DNA from: Veillonella_A intestinalis
GTDB taxonomy: Bacteria; Bacillota; Negativicutes; Veillonellales; Veillonellaceae
Reading direction: 5' to 3'
Assembly: GCF_943192895.1 (NCBI RefSeq)
Contig: NZ_CALPCB010000007.1
Span: 1-64,000, forward strand
Length of the DNA: 64,000 nt
Positions within the stretch are counted from its first letter, which is position 1. The number at the start of each line of letters is the position of its first letter. Shown here piece by piece: positions 47,950 through 56,794 of the stretch. The notes under the pieces are model-generated. The model made no database searches. It saw only the letters and a program-made list of their open reading frames with translations, and had not been told where the DNA came from. Both the position numbers and the translations under genes were made by a program.

Positions 47950-49332
47950 TTAATCTTCCTCCTCGATAGAACAAGCCCAATACGTAGTTGCCTGTTCGTC
48001 CCATACAATTGTGAGCGCCTTAGGCTTAACTAAAGCAAACACTACCGCATCACCACATAAAAACCATAACGAATCTCGCTCGGCTTGTGGAATCTTTTGA
48101 TCAATGAGCCAATCTTTTAGCTTATTATGACCCCAAATGTATCCATCTTTACGACGTAACGCTATGCGATCACCGGTTTGACGATGGCGCAAGTTAGGAC
48201 CTTCCTTGGCTAAGTGTTGTGGCACAAGTATGGTCTCACCAGCCTGCAACGGCGGTGCCTCTTCATGCGGTCCTAACCAAGTAACCAATCGCTGTCCTTT
48301 CAAGCGATATCTTATGTTTGCCTTCGGTGTAACGTTTAAACGTCCAACTTGTATTATATCATATTGTGCCGTAACCTTCATCTGAGAACGAATAAAATAT
48401 TTCCTTTTTTTTCCCTTAACCACAGCTCGAAGTTCTTGTAATTGTGCTTGTGAAAAGGTGCCTGTATCCTGGAAGAAAGCCATAATTCGCTGCCACAAAC
48501 GATAGAATAAAGCCTCAGGCAACGCCGCTACAGCTGCTCGTTGTAAGATAATTTCGGGCTTTGTTTCATCAATAGAGCAACAGACCCGCTCCCATACTTC
48601 GTCGGTTGCACCCTGCAAATACGTTTCATCAGCTACCATATTCTCCCCTAAACGAGCTAATGTAGCCACTATATTAGGATTGTAAGTCTTCAATAGAGGC
48701 AACAACTCTAAGCGTAAACGATTACGCAAATATAAGGGTTCATCATTTGTCATGTCATGAGCATATGTAAGCCCCAACTCTTTTAAATATGTTAAGATTA
48801 CTTCCTTAGTTACTCCTAAAAAAGGACGCCATAAATCCTGTTCCACACAATGCATCCCCTGAAGTCCTTTAGTACCAGCCCCACGCAGTAAATGAGCCAA
48901 TATAGTTTCCCCTTGGTCATCTTGATGATGCGCTGTGGCAATATACGCATAAGCTTCTTTCTTCATTATGTCTCTAAAAAACGCATACCGCAAATCACGA
49001 CTCACCGTTTCTATCGATTGTTTACGTTCTTTAGCCACCTTCGCTGCCTCAATGGTGAATTCATAAAATGGTACCCCATATTGACTAGCATATGCCTTCA
49101 CCAACAGTAATTCATCTCTGCTCTCAGAACGCAAAGAATGATCTACACAAGCTACGCCTAATTGTAAATTTGCTTCTGTGTTCGCCCCTTTGCAAGTAAC
49201 TAACCAATGAAGTAAAGCTACTGAATCAGGACCACCTGAACAAGCTACCAAAACACGACTTCCCTTTGGTACCGTTCCATGAGTTCGTTCATACGCCAAA
49301 ACTTGAGATTCAAAACGCTGAATACTATTCAT
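47950..49332 (-). CDS. tilS: tRNA(Ile)-lysidine synthase
   Basis: 460 residues. The PP-loop ATPase motif is VACSGGPDSVALLHWLV near residue 30, followed by TAHHQDDQGETILAHLLRGA. The C-terminal tRNA-binding domains are present (LRHRQTGDRIALRRKDGYIW, KLKDWLIDQKIPQAERDSLW). It modifies the wobble cytidine of tRNA-Ile(CAU) so it reads AUA. It precedes hpt and ftsH, a classic Firmicute order. Confidence 0.96.
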   Translation of the reverse strand: MNSIQRFESQVLAYERTHGTVPKGSRVLVACSGGPDSVALLHWLVTCKGANTEANLQLGVACVDHSLRSESRDELLLVKAYASQYGVPFYEFTIEAAKVAKERKQSIETVSRDLRYAFFRDIMKKEAYAYIATAHHQDDQGETILAHLLRGAGTKGLQGMHCVEQDLWRPFLGVTKEVILTYLKELGLTYAHDMTNDEPLYLRNRLRLELLPLLKTYNPNIVATLARLGENMVADETYLQGATDEVWERVCCSIDETKPEIILQRAAVAALPEALFYRLWQRIMAFFQDTGTFSQAQLQELRAVVKGKKRKYFIRSQMKVTAQYDIIQVGRLNVTPKANIRYRLKGQRLVTWLGPHEEAPPLQAGETILVPQHLAKEGPNLRHRQTGDRIALRRKDGYIWGHNKLKDWLIDQKIPQAERDSLWFLCGDAVVFALVKPKALTIVWDEQATTYWACSIEEED

Positions 49333-49350
49333 TGTTCCTTCCTCTTACTC

Positions 49351-50247
49351 TTATTTAACTAATCTAGCGGCCATTCCCTCCATGCCATCTCGTTCACTAA
49401 CAATTACATAAGGGATTTCATACCAATCCATAAAGGATGTTAGAATTTCGCCACCGGCTACAATAATATCAGCCCTATTACTAGGAAGCCCTGGCACTGC
49501 CAAACGCTCTTCTGGCGTCATATAACGCAATTCTAATAGCATCGCTTCGATAACCTCACGGCTTAACTGATGGCCTTGAATCACACCTGGATTATAAACC
49601 TCCAGCTTCAAATGCATAGCCGCTAAGGTAGTCGCGGTGCCGCCAACAGCTATAAACTCACCAAAAGGCCCTTCTATAGGTAATGGCTCAAACCAAGGTC
49701 TCGTCTCTTGCCACACTTCTTGTGGACCTTCATCCGAACGCTCTTTCAAACGCACCGCCCCAATAGGATATGACCGTTGCCAATAAGTCCGCTCATGAGT
49801 CCCTAAAGCTATTTCCGTACTGCCACCGCCAATATCAATAAGCCCATAGTGACGACTATCTGCAGGAAAAGTTGTTACAGCCCCTTCAAAACCAAGAGTC
49901 GCTTCTTCTTCACCACTAATAATGTGTGACTCCATAGGGCAAACCTCCATAGCCTTCGCCATAAAGTCAGCCCCATTGCTCGCTTCTCGTATAGCACTAG
50001 TAGCCACTCCTACCACCTGAGTTGCTCCATAAGCTTTAATGGCCTCTTGAATCTCTACAAGAGCGTCAAGACTACGTTCTATCGCTTCAGCTGTTAAATT
50101 TCCATCAGTGCTTCGCTTACCTAACCGAGTACTCCACAAACGTTTAGGCTCCCACTGCCATTGGCTAGCTTCATAGGTTCCTAACAAAAGTCGAAATGAA
50201 TTGGATCCTAAGTCAACAATGCCAATTTTCTTTATATTTTCACTCAT
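49351..50247 (-). CDS. Ppx/GppA phosphatase family protein
   Basis: 298 residues of the exopolyphosphatase/guanosine pentaphosphatase fold: KIGIVDLGSNSFRLLLGTYE, then VGVATSAIREASNGADF, ISGEEEATLGFEGAV and GLIDIGGGSTEIAL, and IAVGGTATTLAAMHLKL. Compact: it lacks the C-terminal HD-like half of long Ppx. It may cleave polyphosphate or pppGpp. It sits between the S1-domain gene and tilS in a housekeeping run. Confidence 0.92.
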   Translation of the reverse strand: MSENIKKIGIVDLGSNSFRLLLGTYEASQWQWEPKRLWSTRLGKRSTDGNLTAEAIERSLDALVEIQEAIKAYGATQVVGVATSAIREASNGADFMAKAMEVCPMESHIISGEEEATLGFEGAVTTFPADSRHYGLIDIGGGSTEIALGTHERTYWQRSYPIGAVRLKERSDEGPQEVWQETRPWFEPLPIEGPFGEFIAVGGTATTLAAMHLKLEVYNPGVIQGHQLSREVIEAMLLELRYMTPEERLAVPGLPSNRADIIVAGGEILTSFMDWYEIPYVIVSERDGMEGMAARLVK

Positions 50248-50277
50248 ATCGTCACCTCAATATATGGATATAAAAAA

Positions 50278-50301
50278 GATGATGCGGAGCTCCGCATCAT
50301 C
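50278..50301 (-). terminator. Terminator after the S1-domain gene
   Basis: A perfect palindromic hairpin (arms GATGATGCGGAG and CTCCGCATCATC), followed by TTTTTTA on the minus strand, 7 nt after the S1-domain gene stop. Confidence 0.9.
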
Positions 50302-50308
50302 TCATACA

Positions 50309-50794
50309 TTAATCTCTGCGACCGCCTCGACCGCCTCGTTTGGATTCTGTATTACGTTTTAAATCAGTTAATCGTTCTTCGCTATCTTTTAAGAAACGAC
50401 TCATTTTATCTTCAAAGGACATGCCACCACTTTTACGGTCAAAGGAATTACGACGATTCCCTTCATGAGCTGCACGATTATGTCCATCATGTTGATAAGG
50501 ACGAAACTCTTTTGGCTCACGCCCTTCACCTTTAGGAGCGCGTGCTGCCACTTCTGGCTTAGGCTGTGTTTGCTTAATAGATAAGCTAATTTTACCTTTT
50601 TCATCTACACTAAGAACTTTAACTTTTACCTTGTCTTGTTCTTTAATAAAATCTGAAATATTTTCCACATATTCATTTGCTACTTCTGAAATGTGCACTA
50701 ACCCAGTTTGTTTGTCACCTAAATCTACAAACGCGCCAAATTTCGTGATACCCGTAACTGTGCCTTCAAGAACACTACCAACTTCAATGGCCAT
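50309..50794 (-). CDS. S1 RNA-binding domain protein (YabR-like)
   Basis: 161 residues from ATG 50792-50794; a TTG start at 50821 would place the ribosome site inside the gene. Residues 1-78 form one S1 domain (VGSVLEGTVTGITKFGAFVD, LGDKQTGLVHISEVANEYVE, then DEKGKISLSIKQTQP). The rest is basic and disordered (Arg/Gly/Asn-rich, ending ESKRGGRGGRRD). It resembles B. subtilis YabR / general stress protein 13, which sits beside a DivIC gene in that genome, as it does here. It binds RNA or ribosomes. Confidence 0.88.
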   Translation of the reverse strand: MAIEVGSVLEGTVTGITKFGAFVDLGDKQTGLVHISEVANEYVENISDFIKEQDKVKVKVLSVDEKGKISLSIKQTQPKPEVAARAPKGEGREPKEFRPYQHDGHNRAAHEGNRRNSFDRKSGGMSFEDKMSRFLKDSEERLTDLKRNTESKRGGRGGRRD

Positions 50795-50925
50795 GCTAAC
50801 CCGATGTCCTCCTAAATTCAAAAAACTGTTGTTGCACCTAATCTATGCACACTATGTTCATTATATAGGTCTATGAAAAACCTTGTCAACTGCTATTTCA
50901 CGAATGTCCTAGCTTACTTTACAGT

Positions 50926-51234
50926 TTATTTTACATACGGTACCTCGCCTGGTTTTACGAGGCCCAATTCTTCGCGCGCCACCTCTTCAATTGACTTAGG
51001 ATCTTGCAATCGTTGACGCTCTTGTTCAAGGGCTTCATTACGTTCTTTTAAATCCTTAATTTGAAGTTCTAATTGCTGTTGTTGTTGCTTAATCATATAA
51101 ATCTCATAGCCTGTACGAAAAATGATAAACACACCAACTACAACAAAAATAATCTGTAACCAAAACACTACAGTGTTTCGTCTAGGTTGTGGCCGTTTGC
51201 GCTTTATATTTTTTTCTCTCGCCTCATCTGCCAT
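50926..51234 (-). CDS. divIC: Septum formation initiator (DivIC/FtsL-like)
   Basis: 102 residues: a basic N-terminal segment (KNIKRKRPQPRRNTV), one membrane helix (FWLQIIFVVVGVFIIFRTGY), and a periplasmic coiled coil (QQQQQLELQIKDLKERNEAL) ending EELGLVKPGEVPYVK, the conserved tail of DivIC-type proteins. It is part of the division complex with FtsB/FtsL function. Placement next to the YabR-like gene is the standard Firmicute arrangement. Confidence 0.9.
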   Translation of the reverse strand: MADEAREKNIKRKRPQPRRNTVVFWLQIIFVVVGVFIIFRTGYEIYMIKQQQQQLELQIKDLKERNEALEQERQRLQDPKSIEEVAREELGLVKPGEVPYVK

Positions 51235-51331
51235 AACTGTACCTCTTTGTCTATCAACCTTGTGAATGAACCTATTATAACATCATTACCAAAGGGGTTC
51301 AATTACATTTTAATGGCTTTTTAACAAGATA

Positions 51332-51805
51332 TTATGCTTGTAATTCTGCGATACGCGACGCTATTGATTGCCCATGAAAGGCAAAATCAGGATACACTTC
51401 CTGCAATGGTACCAATACGAAAGTTCGCTCCCACATATAGGGATGAGGAATTTGTAATTCTTCGGTAGTAACAGACAATGGCACGCCATCCTCAGCTTCA
51501 GCCCAAACAATATCCAAATCTAAAGTCCTAGGCCCCCAATGAATAATACGCTTACGGCCTGCCGCCTGTTCTAATTGCTGCATAGTATGTAACATATCCA
51601 CTGGTTCTAAGGACGTCACCACTTTCGCCACTCCATTTAAAAATGGCCCTTGTTCTGTATTGCCCCAAGGTGGCGTTTCAAGCCAAGTAGACGGTTCTAC
51701 TACCATGATACCATCAGTAGCTCGTAACCCTGCAATAGCCTGATCTAAATAAGCTTGGCGATCCCCTAAATTCGAACCTAAACTAATATAATACACATAG
51801 TTCAT
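51332..51805 (-). CDS. folK: HPPK (6-hydroxymethyl-dihydropterin pyrophosphokinase)
   Basis: 157 residues. SLGSNLGDRQAYLDQAIAGL at the start, then ETPPWGNTEQGPFLNGVAKV and the active-site motif GPRTLDLDIVWAE. It transfers pyrophosphate from ATP to the pterin alcohol in folate synthesis. Last of the folE-folP-folB-folK set. A short direct repeat (TTATTAAATACGA twice) lies in the 89-nt gap before it. Confidence 0.96.
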   Translation of the reverse strand: MNYVYYISLGSNLGDRQAYLDQAIAGLRATDGIMVVEPSTWLETPPWGNTEQGPFLNGVAKVVTSLEPVDMLHTMQQLEQAAGRKRIIHWGPRTLDLDIVWAEAEDGVPLSVTTEELQIPHPYMWERTFVLVPLQEVYPDFAFHGQSIASRIAELQA

Positions 51806-51894
51806 ATTATAACCTCATCTGACATGCAGTGATTTAATCCTATTATTAAATACGACCAATTATTAAATACGATCAAACGGTGACACCCAAACCT

Positions 51895-52257
51895 TTACAT
51901 CTGCCCACGAGTGATTGTAATTTCTGCATAGTCCAACATACCTGGAATAGGCACTGCTGGTTTTCGTACAGCGACAGCCAAACCAACTATACCGCGATAA
52001 TTATTCCACAATTCATCAGCAATTAAAGTGCCTACCTTTTCTAATAGCTTATGTGGTTCGCCTGTAACAATCCGTTCTACCGTATTATAAATTTCTACAT
52101 AATTAATAGAGTCTTCTAACAAATCAGACTGTCCCGCTTTTGTTAAATCTGTCACAACAGTTACATCCACAAAAAAACGTTGCCCTTGGCTTGTTTCAGA
52201 ATCTAAATGGCCATGATAACCAAAAAAGCCCATGTTCTTTAAGACAATCTTATCCAT
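51895..52257 (-). CDS. folB: Dihydroneopterin aldolase
   Basis: 120-residue tunnel-fold enzyme: NMGFFGYHGHLDSETSQGQR, then YVEIYNTVERIVTGEPHKLL and AVRKPAVPIPGMLDYAEI (catalytic Lys). It makes 6-hydroxymethyl-dihydropterin. The ATG overlaps the folP stop by one base, which suggests coupled translation. Confidence 0.96.
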   Translation of the reverse strand: MDKIVLKNMGFFGYHGHLDSETSQGQRFFVDVTVVTDLTKAGQSDLLEDSINYVEIYNTVERIVTGEPHKLLEKVGTLIADELWNNYRGIVGLAVAVRKPAVPIPGMLDYAEITITRGQM

Positions 52258-53093
52258 TAAAACTCTCCTCTCAACAAGGTATCCGCCACTGTTAAGGCTT
52301 TCTTATGCATGTCCACATTGTGAACGCGAACCATATCAATACCTTGAATTAAGCCGGTAATACAAGCTGCCACAGTACCTTCATCCCGTTGATCAGCGGG
52401 GCACTCATTGAGCATAGTACCAATAAAACGTTTACGGCTAGGGGCTAACAATACAGGATATTCATAGGCCGTTAGCTCGCCTAAACGTTGCATAACCTCA
52501 ATATTTTGCTCGCCTGTTTTACCAAAGCCAATACCCGGATCAAGCCAAATATTCTGTGGCATAACCCCTTCTTTTAACGCAATATCTACAGAAGCAAAAA
52601 AGAAAGCCTTCATATCTTCAATAATATCACCATATTCTGTATTATCTTGGTTATGCATAATAATAACCGGTACTTTATATTTAGCCGCTACAGCAGCAAT
52701 ATCAGGGTCATACCGAAGCCCCCAAATATCGTTTAAAATATGAGCCCCCTGAGAAAGTGCATAATCAGCTGTTTCAGCGCGGTATGTATCAATTGATACG
52801 GGCACCTTAGACGCCTCTAAAACAGGCCCTAACAAAGCTTCCATACGGCTAATTTCTTCTGCCACGGAAATATGAGTATGCCCTGGTCGTGTAGATTCTA
52901 CACCAAGATCAATCACATCAGCCCCTTGAGCAACCATTTCCTTAGTATGCGCTACCGCCGCCTTAGGATTATTATATTTCCCCCCATCAGAAAAAGAATC
53001 GGGGGTGCCATTTAAAATACCCATGATGAGAGTGCTATTATTCAACTCTAAGGTTTTACCGTCACTCCATTTATAACTGCGTCGTTTGAACAT
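52257..53093 (-). CDS. folP: Dihydropteroate synthase
   Basis: 278-residue TIM-barrel. LIMGILNGTPDSFSDGGKYN, VIDLGVESTRPGHTHISVAE, then GFGKTGEQNIEVMQRLGEL and LLAPSRKRFIGTML are the pterin and PABA sites targeted by sulfonamides. It joins PABA with the pterin pyrophosphate. The start overlaps folE by 23 nt and the end touches folB. Confidence 0.97.
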   Translation of the reverse strand: MFKRRSYKWSDGKTLELNNSTLIMGILNGTPDSFSDGGKYNNPKAAVAHTKEMVAQGADVIDLGVESTRPGHTHISVAEEISRMEALLGPVLEASKVPVSIDTYRAETADYALSQGAHILNDIWGLRYDPDIAAVAAKYKVPVIIMHNQDNTEYGDIIEDMKAFFFASVDIALKEGVMPQNIWLDPGIGFGKTGEQNIEVMQRLGELTAYEYPVLLAPSRKRFIGTMLNECPADQRDEGTVAACITGLIQGIDMVRVHNVDMHKKALTVADTLLRGEF

Positions 53094-53652
53094 CCGTCGT
53101 ACCTCCTAATATAGCCATAGCTTCTTCTCGAAGTTGACCTGTCTTACTTAGTACGCCGCGACATTCCATCGTCACCACTGCCGTACCTTGCTGTAATTCA
53201 CCTTTTATAAGCATACATAAGTGCGTCGCCTTAATGCGAACTACAACACCTTCCGCTTGTAAATCCGTTTCAATAGCTGTTGCTAGCTCTCGTGTCATCC
53301 GTTCTTGCAACTGAGGCCGTTTTGCAAAAACATTTACCAGATCACTCAATTTGCTAAGGCCTGCAACACGCCCTTCTTTTGGTTGATACACAATATCTAC
53401 ATGACCAAAAAAAGGCATTAAATGATGTTCACATACAGAATAAAAAGGTATATCAGTAACCGCTACCAAACCTTTATACTCCGTAGGAAATATTTCACCC
53501 CATATATCTGCACTATTAACATGCATACCGGAGAACAAATCTTCATATAAAGTAGCTACACGCTGAGGTGTTTTTTCCATCCCAGCCGCCTGTAAATCAA
53601 TGCCCAAAGCTCTTAAAAATTGAGCAATACCCTCACTGGCCTGTTCTTTCAT
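53071..53652 (-). CDS. folE: GTP cyclohydrolase I
   Basis: 193 residues: DIPFYSVCEHHLMPFFGHVD (zinc Cys and His), then KLSDLVNVFAKRPQLQERMT and ATHLCMLIKGELQQGTAVVT (zinc Cys). The usual RGV after CM is KGE here, a mild deviation. It converts GTP to dihydroneopterin triphosphate, opening the folate pathway. First gene of the fol set, 11 nt after the ABC-F gene. Confidence 0.95.
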   Translation of the reverse strand: MKEQASEGIAQFLRALGIDLQAAGMEKTPQRVATLYEDLFSGMHVNSADIWGEIFPTEYKGLVAVTDIPFYSVCEHHLMPFFGHVDIVYQPKEGRVAGLSKLSDLVNVFAKRPQLQERMTRELATAIETDLQAEGVVVRIKATHLCMLIKGELQQGTAVVTMECRGVLSKTGQLREEAMAILGGTTDVQTTQL

Positions 53653-53663
53653 AACAAGACCTC

Positions 53664-55220
53664 CTATACGATTTTAGTGGTCCAATCCTCTACATTCCAC
53701 TCATGAGTAATCCAAGAGCGGTAAAATTCTGGTTCATGGCTTACCAATAAAACCGTTCCTTTAAAACGACGTAGGGCGTCAGCTAATTCTTCCTTAGCTG
53801 CCACATCTAAATGATTCGTCGGCTCATCTAAAACCAACACATTATAAGACTCTTGCATCAACTTGCAAAGCCTTACTTTGGCGTTTTCACCACCAGACAA
53901 CACACGCATTTGACTTGTAATATGCTCATTAGTTAACCCGCATCTTGCTAAAGCCGCTCGCACCTCCGCATTAGTCATAGCCGGATACGCATTCCAAATA
54001 TAATCTAATGCAGTCATATCATTATGAGCACTGTCTTCCTGCTCAAAATAACCTACCTGCAAAAAGTCGCCTCGCTCAACGGTACCTGCATATGGTTTAA
54101 TAAAACCTAACAGTGTTTTTAATAAGGTTGTCTTACCTAAACCATTAACACCTCGAACGGCTACCTTTTGACCTCGTTCTAAGGACACTTTAACAGGTTT
54201 TGTTAAGGCTTCATTATAACCCAGTACTAAATCTTCACTCGTCACAATGAAACGACTTGGCGTACGCCCTTCCTTAAAGCCAAAGGAGACTTCCAAATGC
54301 ACCTTAGGTTTTTCTAATAAGTCCATTTTTTCTAATCGTTTAGCTCGGGAATTCGCCATACCGCGCGTAGCAACGCGAGCCTTGTTGCGCTGAATAAAGT
54401 CTTCCATACGAGCAATTTCTTGCTGTTGTCGCTCATAGGCTTTTAACGCCTGCGCCCGCTGTACTTCATAGGCCGCTAAGAATTGTTCATAATTGCCTGT
54501 GTAACGCGTTAGCTGAGCTTGTTCAATATGATAAATTACATTAACTACAGAATTTAAAAATTCCATATCATGAGAGATGAGAATAAAAGCATTTTCATAA
54601 GCCTGCAAATAAGTTTGCAACCAAGCAATATGCTCCACATCTAAATAGTTAGTTGGTTCGTCTAATAATAAAATGGTAGGCTTTTGAAGTAATAATTTAG
54701 TAAGCAATACCTTGGTGCGCTGACCGCCACTCAACTCATTAACTAAACGGTCTAAACCAATATCCACTAGACCTAATCCTTGCGCAGTCCGTTCAATGGT
54801 AGCATCAATTTCATAAAACCCTCGTTGCTCTAATTCTTCTTGCCACTCACCAGTTTTCTCTAGCAATTCATTCATACGATCTTCGTCACAATCTGTCATT
54901 TCATTATAAGCGGCTTGTAACTGACCTTCTAATTCAAATAAATCACTAAACGCATCGCGCAATACATCACGAATAGTCTGTCCTTCAGCCAACACACTGT
55001 GCTGATCCAAATAACCTACAGTCCCTTTATTAGACCAAGTAACCGTTCCTTCATCAGGTAAAATTTTACCCGTAATGATATTTAAGAACGTAGACTTACC
55101 TTCACCATTAGCACCAATCAATCCAACATGTTCACCCTTTAACAAGCGGAAAGAAGCATCATCTAAAATTTGACGTGCTCCAAATCCATGGGTCACATGG
55201 GATACTGTTAATACACTCAT
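53664..55220 (-). CDS. ABC-F family ATPase
   Basis: 518 residues with two ABC domains and no membrane helices. First: GLIGANGEGKSTFLNIITGK, ELSGGQRTKVLLTKLLL, ILLLDEPTNYLDVEH. Second: VRGVNGLGKTTLLKTLL, VLSGGENAKVRLCKLM, VLVLDEPTNHLDVAAK. The linker between them (ALKAYERQQQEIARMEDFIQ) has the P-site tRNA interaction motif region. It probably acts as a ribosome-associated translation factor; some family members protect against antibiotics, but this cannot be told here. Confidence 0.93.
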   Translation of the reverse strand: MSVLTVSHVTHGFGARQILDDASFRLLKGEHVGLIGANGEGKSTFLNIITGKILPDEGTVTWSNKGTVGYLDQHSVLAEGQTIRDVLRDAFSDLFELEGQLQAAYNEMTDCDEDRMNELLEKTGEWQEELEQRGFYEIDATIERTAQGLGLVDIGLDRLVNELSGGQRTKVLLTKLLLQKPTILLLDEPTNYLDVEHIAWLQTYLQAYENAFILISHDMEFLNSVVNVIYHIEQAQLTRYTGNYEQFLAAYEVQRAQALKAYERQQQEIARMEDFIQRNKARVATRGMANSRAKRLEKMDLLEKPKVHLEVSFGFKEGRTPSRFIVTSEDLVLGYNEALTKPVKVSLERGQKVAVRGVNGLGKTTLLKTLLGFIKPYAGTVERGDFLQVGYFEQEDSAHNDMTALDYIWNAYPAMTNAEVRAALARCGLTNEHITSQMRVLSGGENAKVRLCKLMQESYNVLVLDEPTNHLDVAAKEELADALRRFKGTVLLVSHEPEFYRSWITHEWNVEDWTTKIV

Positions 55221-55254
55221 CAGTCATCTCCCAACACGTATATCTAATGTAAAA

Positions 55255-55273
55255 GCCGCCTGAAACAGACGGC
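55255..55273 (-). terminator. Terminator after the M20 amidohydrolase gene
   Basis: GCCGCCTG pairs with CAGACGGC (one G-U pair) around a 3-nt loop, followed by TTTTA on the minus strand; the stem is extended by AAA/TTT. About 95 nt after the M20 stop. Confidence 0.75.
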
Positions 55274-55368
55274 TTTATTAACCATATTATATTTTACCTT
55301 TATTTTATAGGGATGTCAAAAACGCCACCTATAGCCATTACTTTCATGCATACTATCACTTTTAGTAA

Positions 55369-56646
55369 TCAAGATTGTCCTTGTTGTTGCCACCAATGAC
55401 GTAATGCCATAATAGCCATAATATGGGCGCCTTTTTGAATGGCCGCCAACCCTGCTGGCGAGCCTGTAGCTTCAGCAAATTCTGGTGTATGTAACCCCAT
55501 ATGCTCACCAATCGCTAATGTCAATTGTACCGTTGGTATCTCATGCGACACATTACCCATGTCAGTGCTACCCTCTGCTACATCATCAGGCAGAATAGTC
55601 GGTGCCACGCCCCACTCAGTCATGACTTGCGCCGCCAACTGTTGCCACCCTTTATCTTCACGCAAATCTTTAAAAAGTGGCTCATAGTGTTGGTATGAAA
55701 CTTGTGCCCCTTGTGCTTTAGCAATCATATCAGCGGCACGCTTTATCGTAAGCAACACTACATTTTCTAAAAAATCCACTGTATGAGCTCGTACAGTCAT
55801 ATGTAGGGTAGCTGTATGAGGAATCATATTAGGCGCTTCACCAGCTTCAGTAAATATCTGACCTATGACGACCTCTGATCCCCATTGCGCTTTTAAGCGA
55901 TTGACTTCACTATATAAAGCTACAGCACAATCGAGTGCATTCACACCTTTATCGGTCAAATTCGCCACATGAGCGGTTCGCCCATGAAACGTAACTTCCA
56001 ATGGATGACTCGCTAATGATGAACCGCCCAATTCATTTACATCCGCTGGATGTGTTAACAAAGCACCTGCATAGCCTTTAAACACACCAGCTTCAGCCAT
56101 AAATACTTTGCCACCTACAGTTTCTTCAGCGGGACAACCAAAAAATGTAGTGTGCGCTTCTGGTACAGCTGCGGCAAAGCCAATAGCAGCTCCTGCACTC
56201 ATAGCGGCAATTAAATTATGACCACAACCATGTCCTAAGCCTGGTAATGCATCATATTCACCAAGAAAAGCCATCTTATATACGTCACTTTCTCTAGGAT
56301 TTTCTTTAGTGCTTTCTTTAGTGCTTTCTTTAGTGCTTTTGCTAGTACAGTCGCTATCACTTCCACTAACACTTTCTAGACCGCCTTTATCAGCACGTAA
56401 AGACGTTGCTAATTCAGGAATCCGCCCCTCACTTACATCCACAGTAACTGCAAACCCATATTGCTCTAACAACTGACTGATAGCAGCTACAGCTTTATGT
56501 TCTTGCAAACCAAGTTCAGGATTTTCATGCAAATAGGTAGCTAATTCAATTAGTGACCCGTCTGCCTCTTGAATCGCCTGACGAAGGCGTTGTTCACGAA
56601 CTGCAAGCGACTGACTCACCGCTAATACGTCTTCCTTATTATGCAT
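55369..56646 (-). CDS. M20 family amidohydrolase (AbgB-like)
   Basis: 425 residues of the M20D metallopeptidase type. ELATYLHENPELGLQEHKAV, then AFLGEYDALPGLGHGCGHNL and AAEETVGGK carry metal ligands, and the lid domain follows. It probably cleaves N-acyl amino acids, aminobenzoyl-glutamate or muramyl peptides. Residues about 87-120 are a Ser/Thr/Lys/Glu insert with a tandem repeat (STKESTKESTKEN) between strands of the catalytic domain, absent from most homologues and encoded by a 12-bp DNA repeat. Confidence 0.9.
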   Translation of the reverse strand: MHNKEDVLAVSQSLAVREQRLRQAIQEADGSLIELATYLHENPELGLQEHKAVAAISQLLEQYGFAVTVDVSEGRIPELATSLRADKGGLESVSGSDSDCTSKSTKESTKESTKENPRESDVYKMAFLGEYDALPGLGHGCGHNLIAAMSAGAAIGFAAAVPEAHTTFFGCPAEETVGGKVFMAEAGVFKGYAGALLTHPADVNELGGSSLASHPLEVTFHGRTAHVANLTDKGVNALDCAVALYSEVNRLKAQWGSEVVIGQIFTEAGEAPNMIPHTATLHMTVRAHTVDFLENVVLLTIKRAADMIAKAQGAQVSYQHYEPLFKDLREDKGWQQLAAQVMTEWGVAPTILPDDVAEGSTDMGNVSHEIPTVQLTLAIGEHMGLHTPEFAEATGSPAGLAAIQKGAHIMAIMALRHWWQQQGQS

Positions 56647-56654
56647 GAATACAC

Positions 56655-56765
56655 ATTCCTTTCTAGTTTCTTACTAACTTCTTTCTAGCTTTTTCTAGTT
56701 TTCTTTAGATTTCCTAGCTTTTTTCTAACTTCTTACTAAATTTTTGCTAACTCTGTCCTAGGCCT
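56655..56765. repeat. Degenerate low-complexity repeats before the M20 gene
   Basis: In the gap between the LD-carboxypeptidase stop and the M20 start, TTTCTAG/CTAAC-type units recur irregularly about 10 times (for example TTTCTAGTTTCTTACTAACT at about 56670). On the transcript this is AG-rich. No frame is present. Confidence 0.45.
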
Positions 56766-56794
56766 ACCTTCTGCCTGCAACGTACTAACATAAC

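Noticed and set aside
53664..55220. Antibiotic resistance ABC-F
   Set aside because: Sequence motifs alone do not separate resistance types from housekeeping translation factors; the context is housekeeping.
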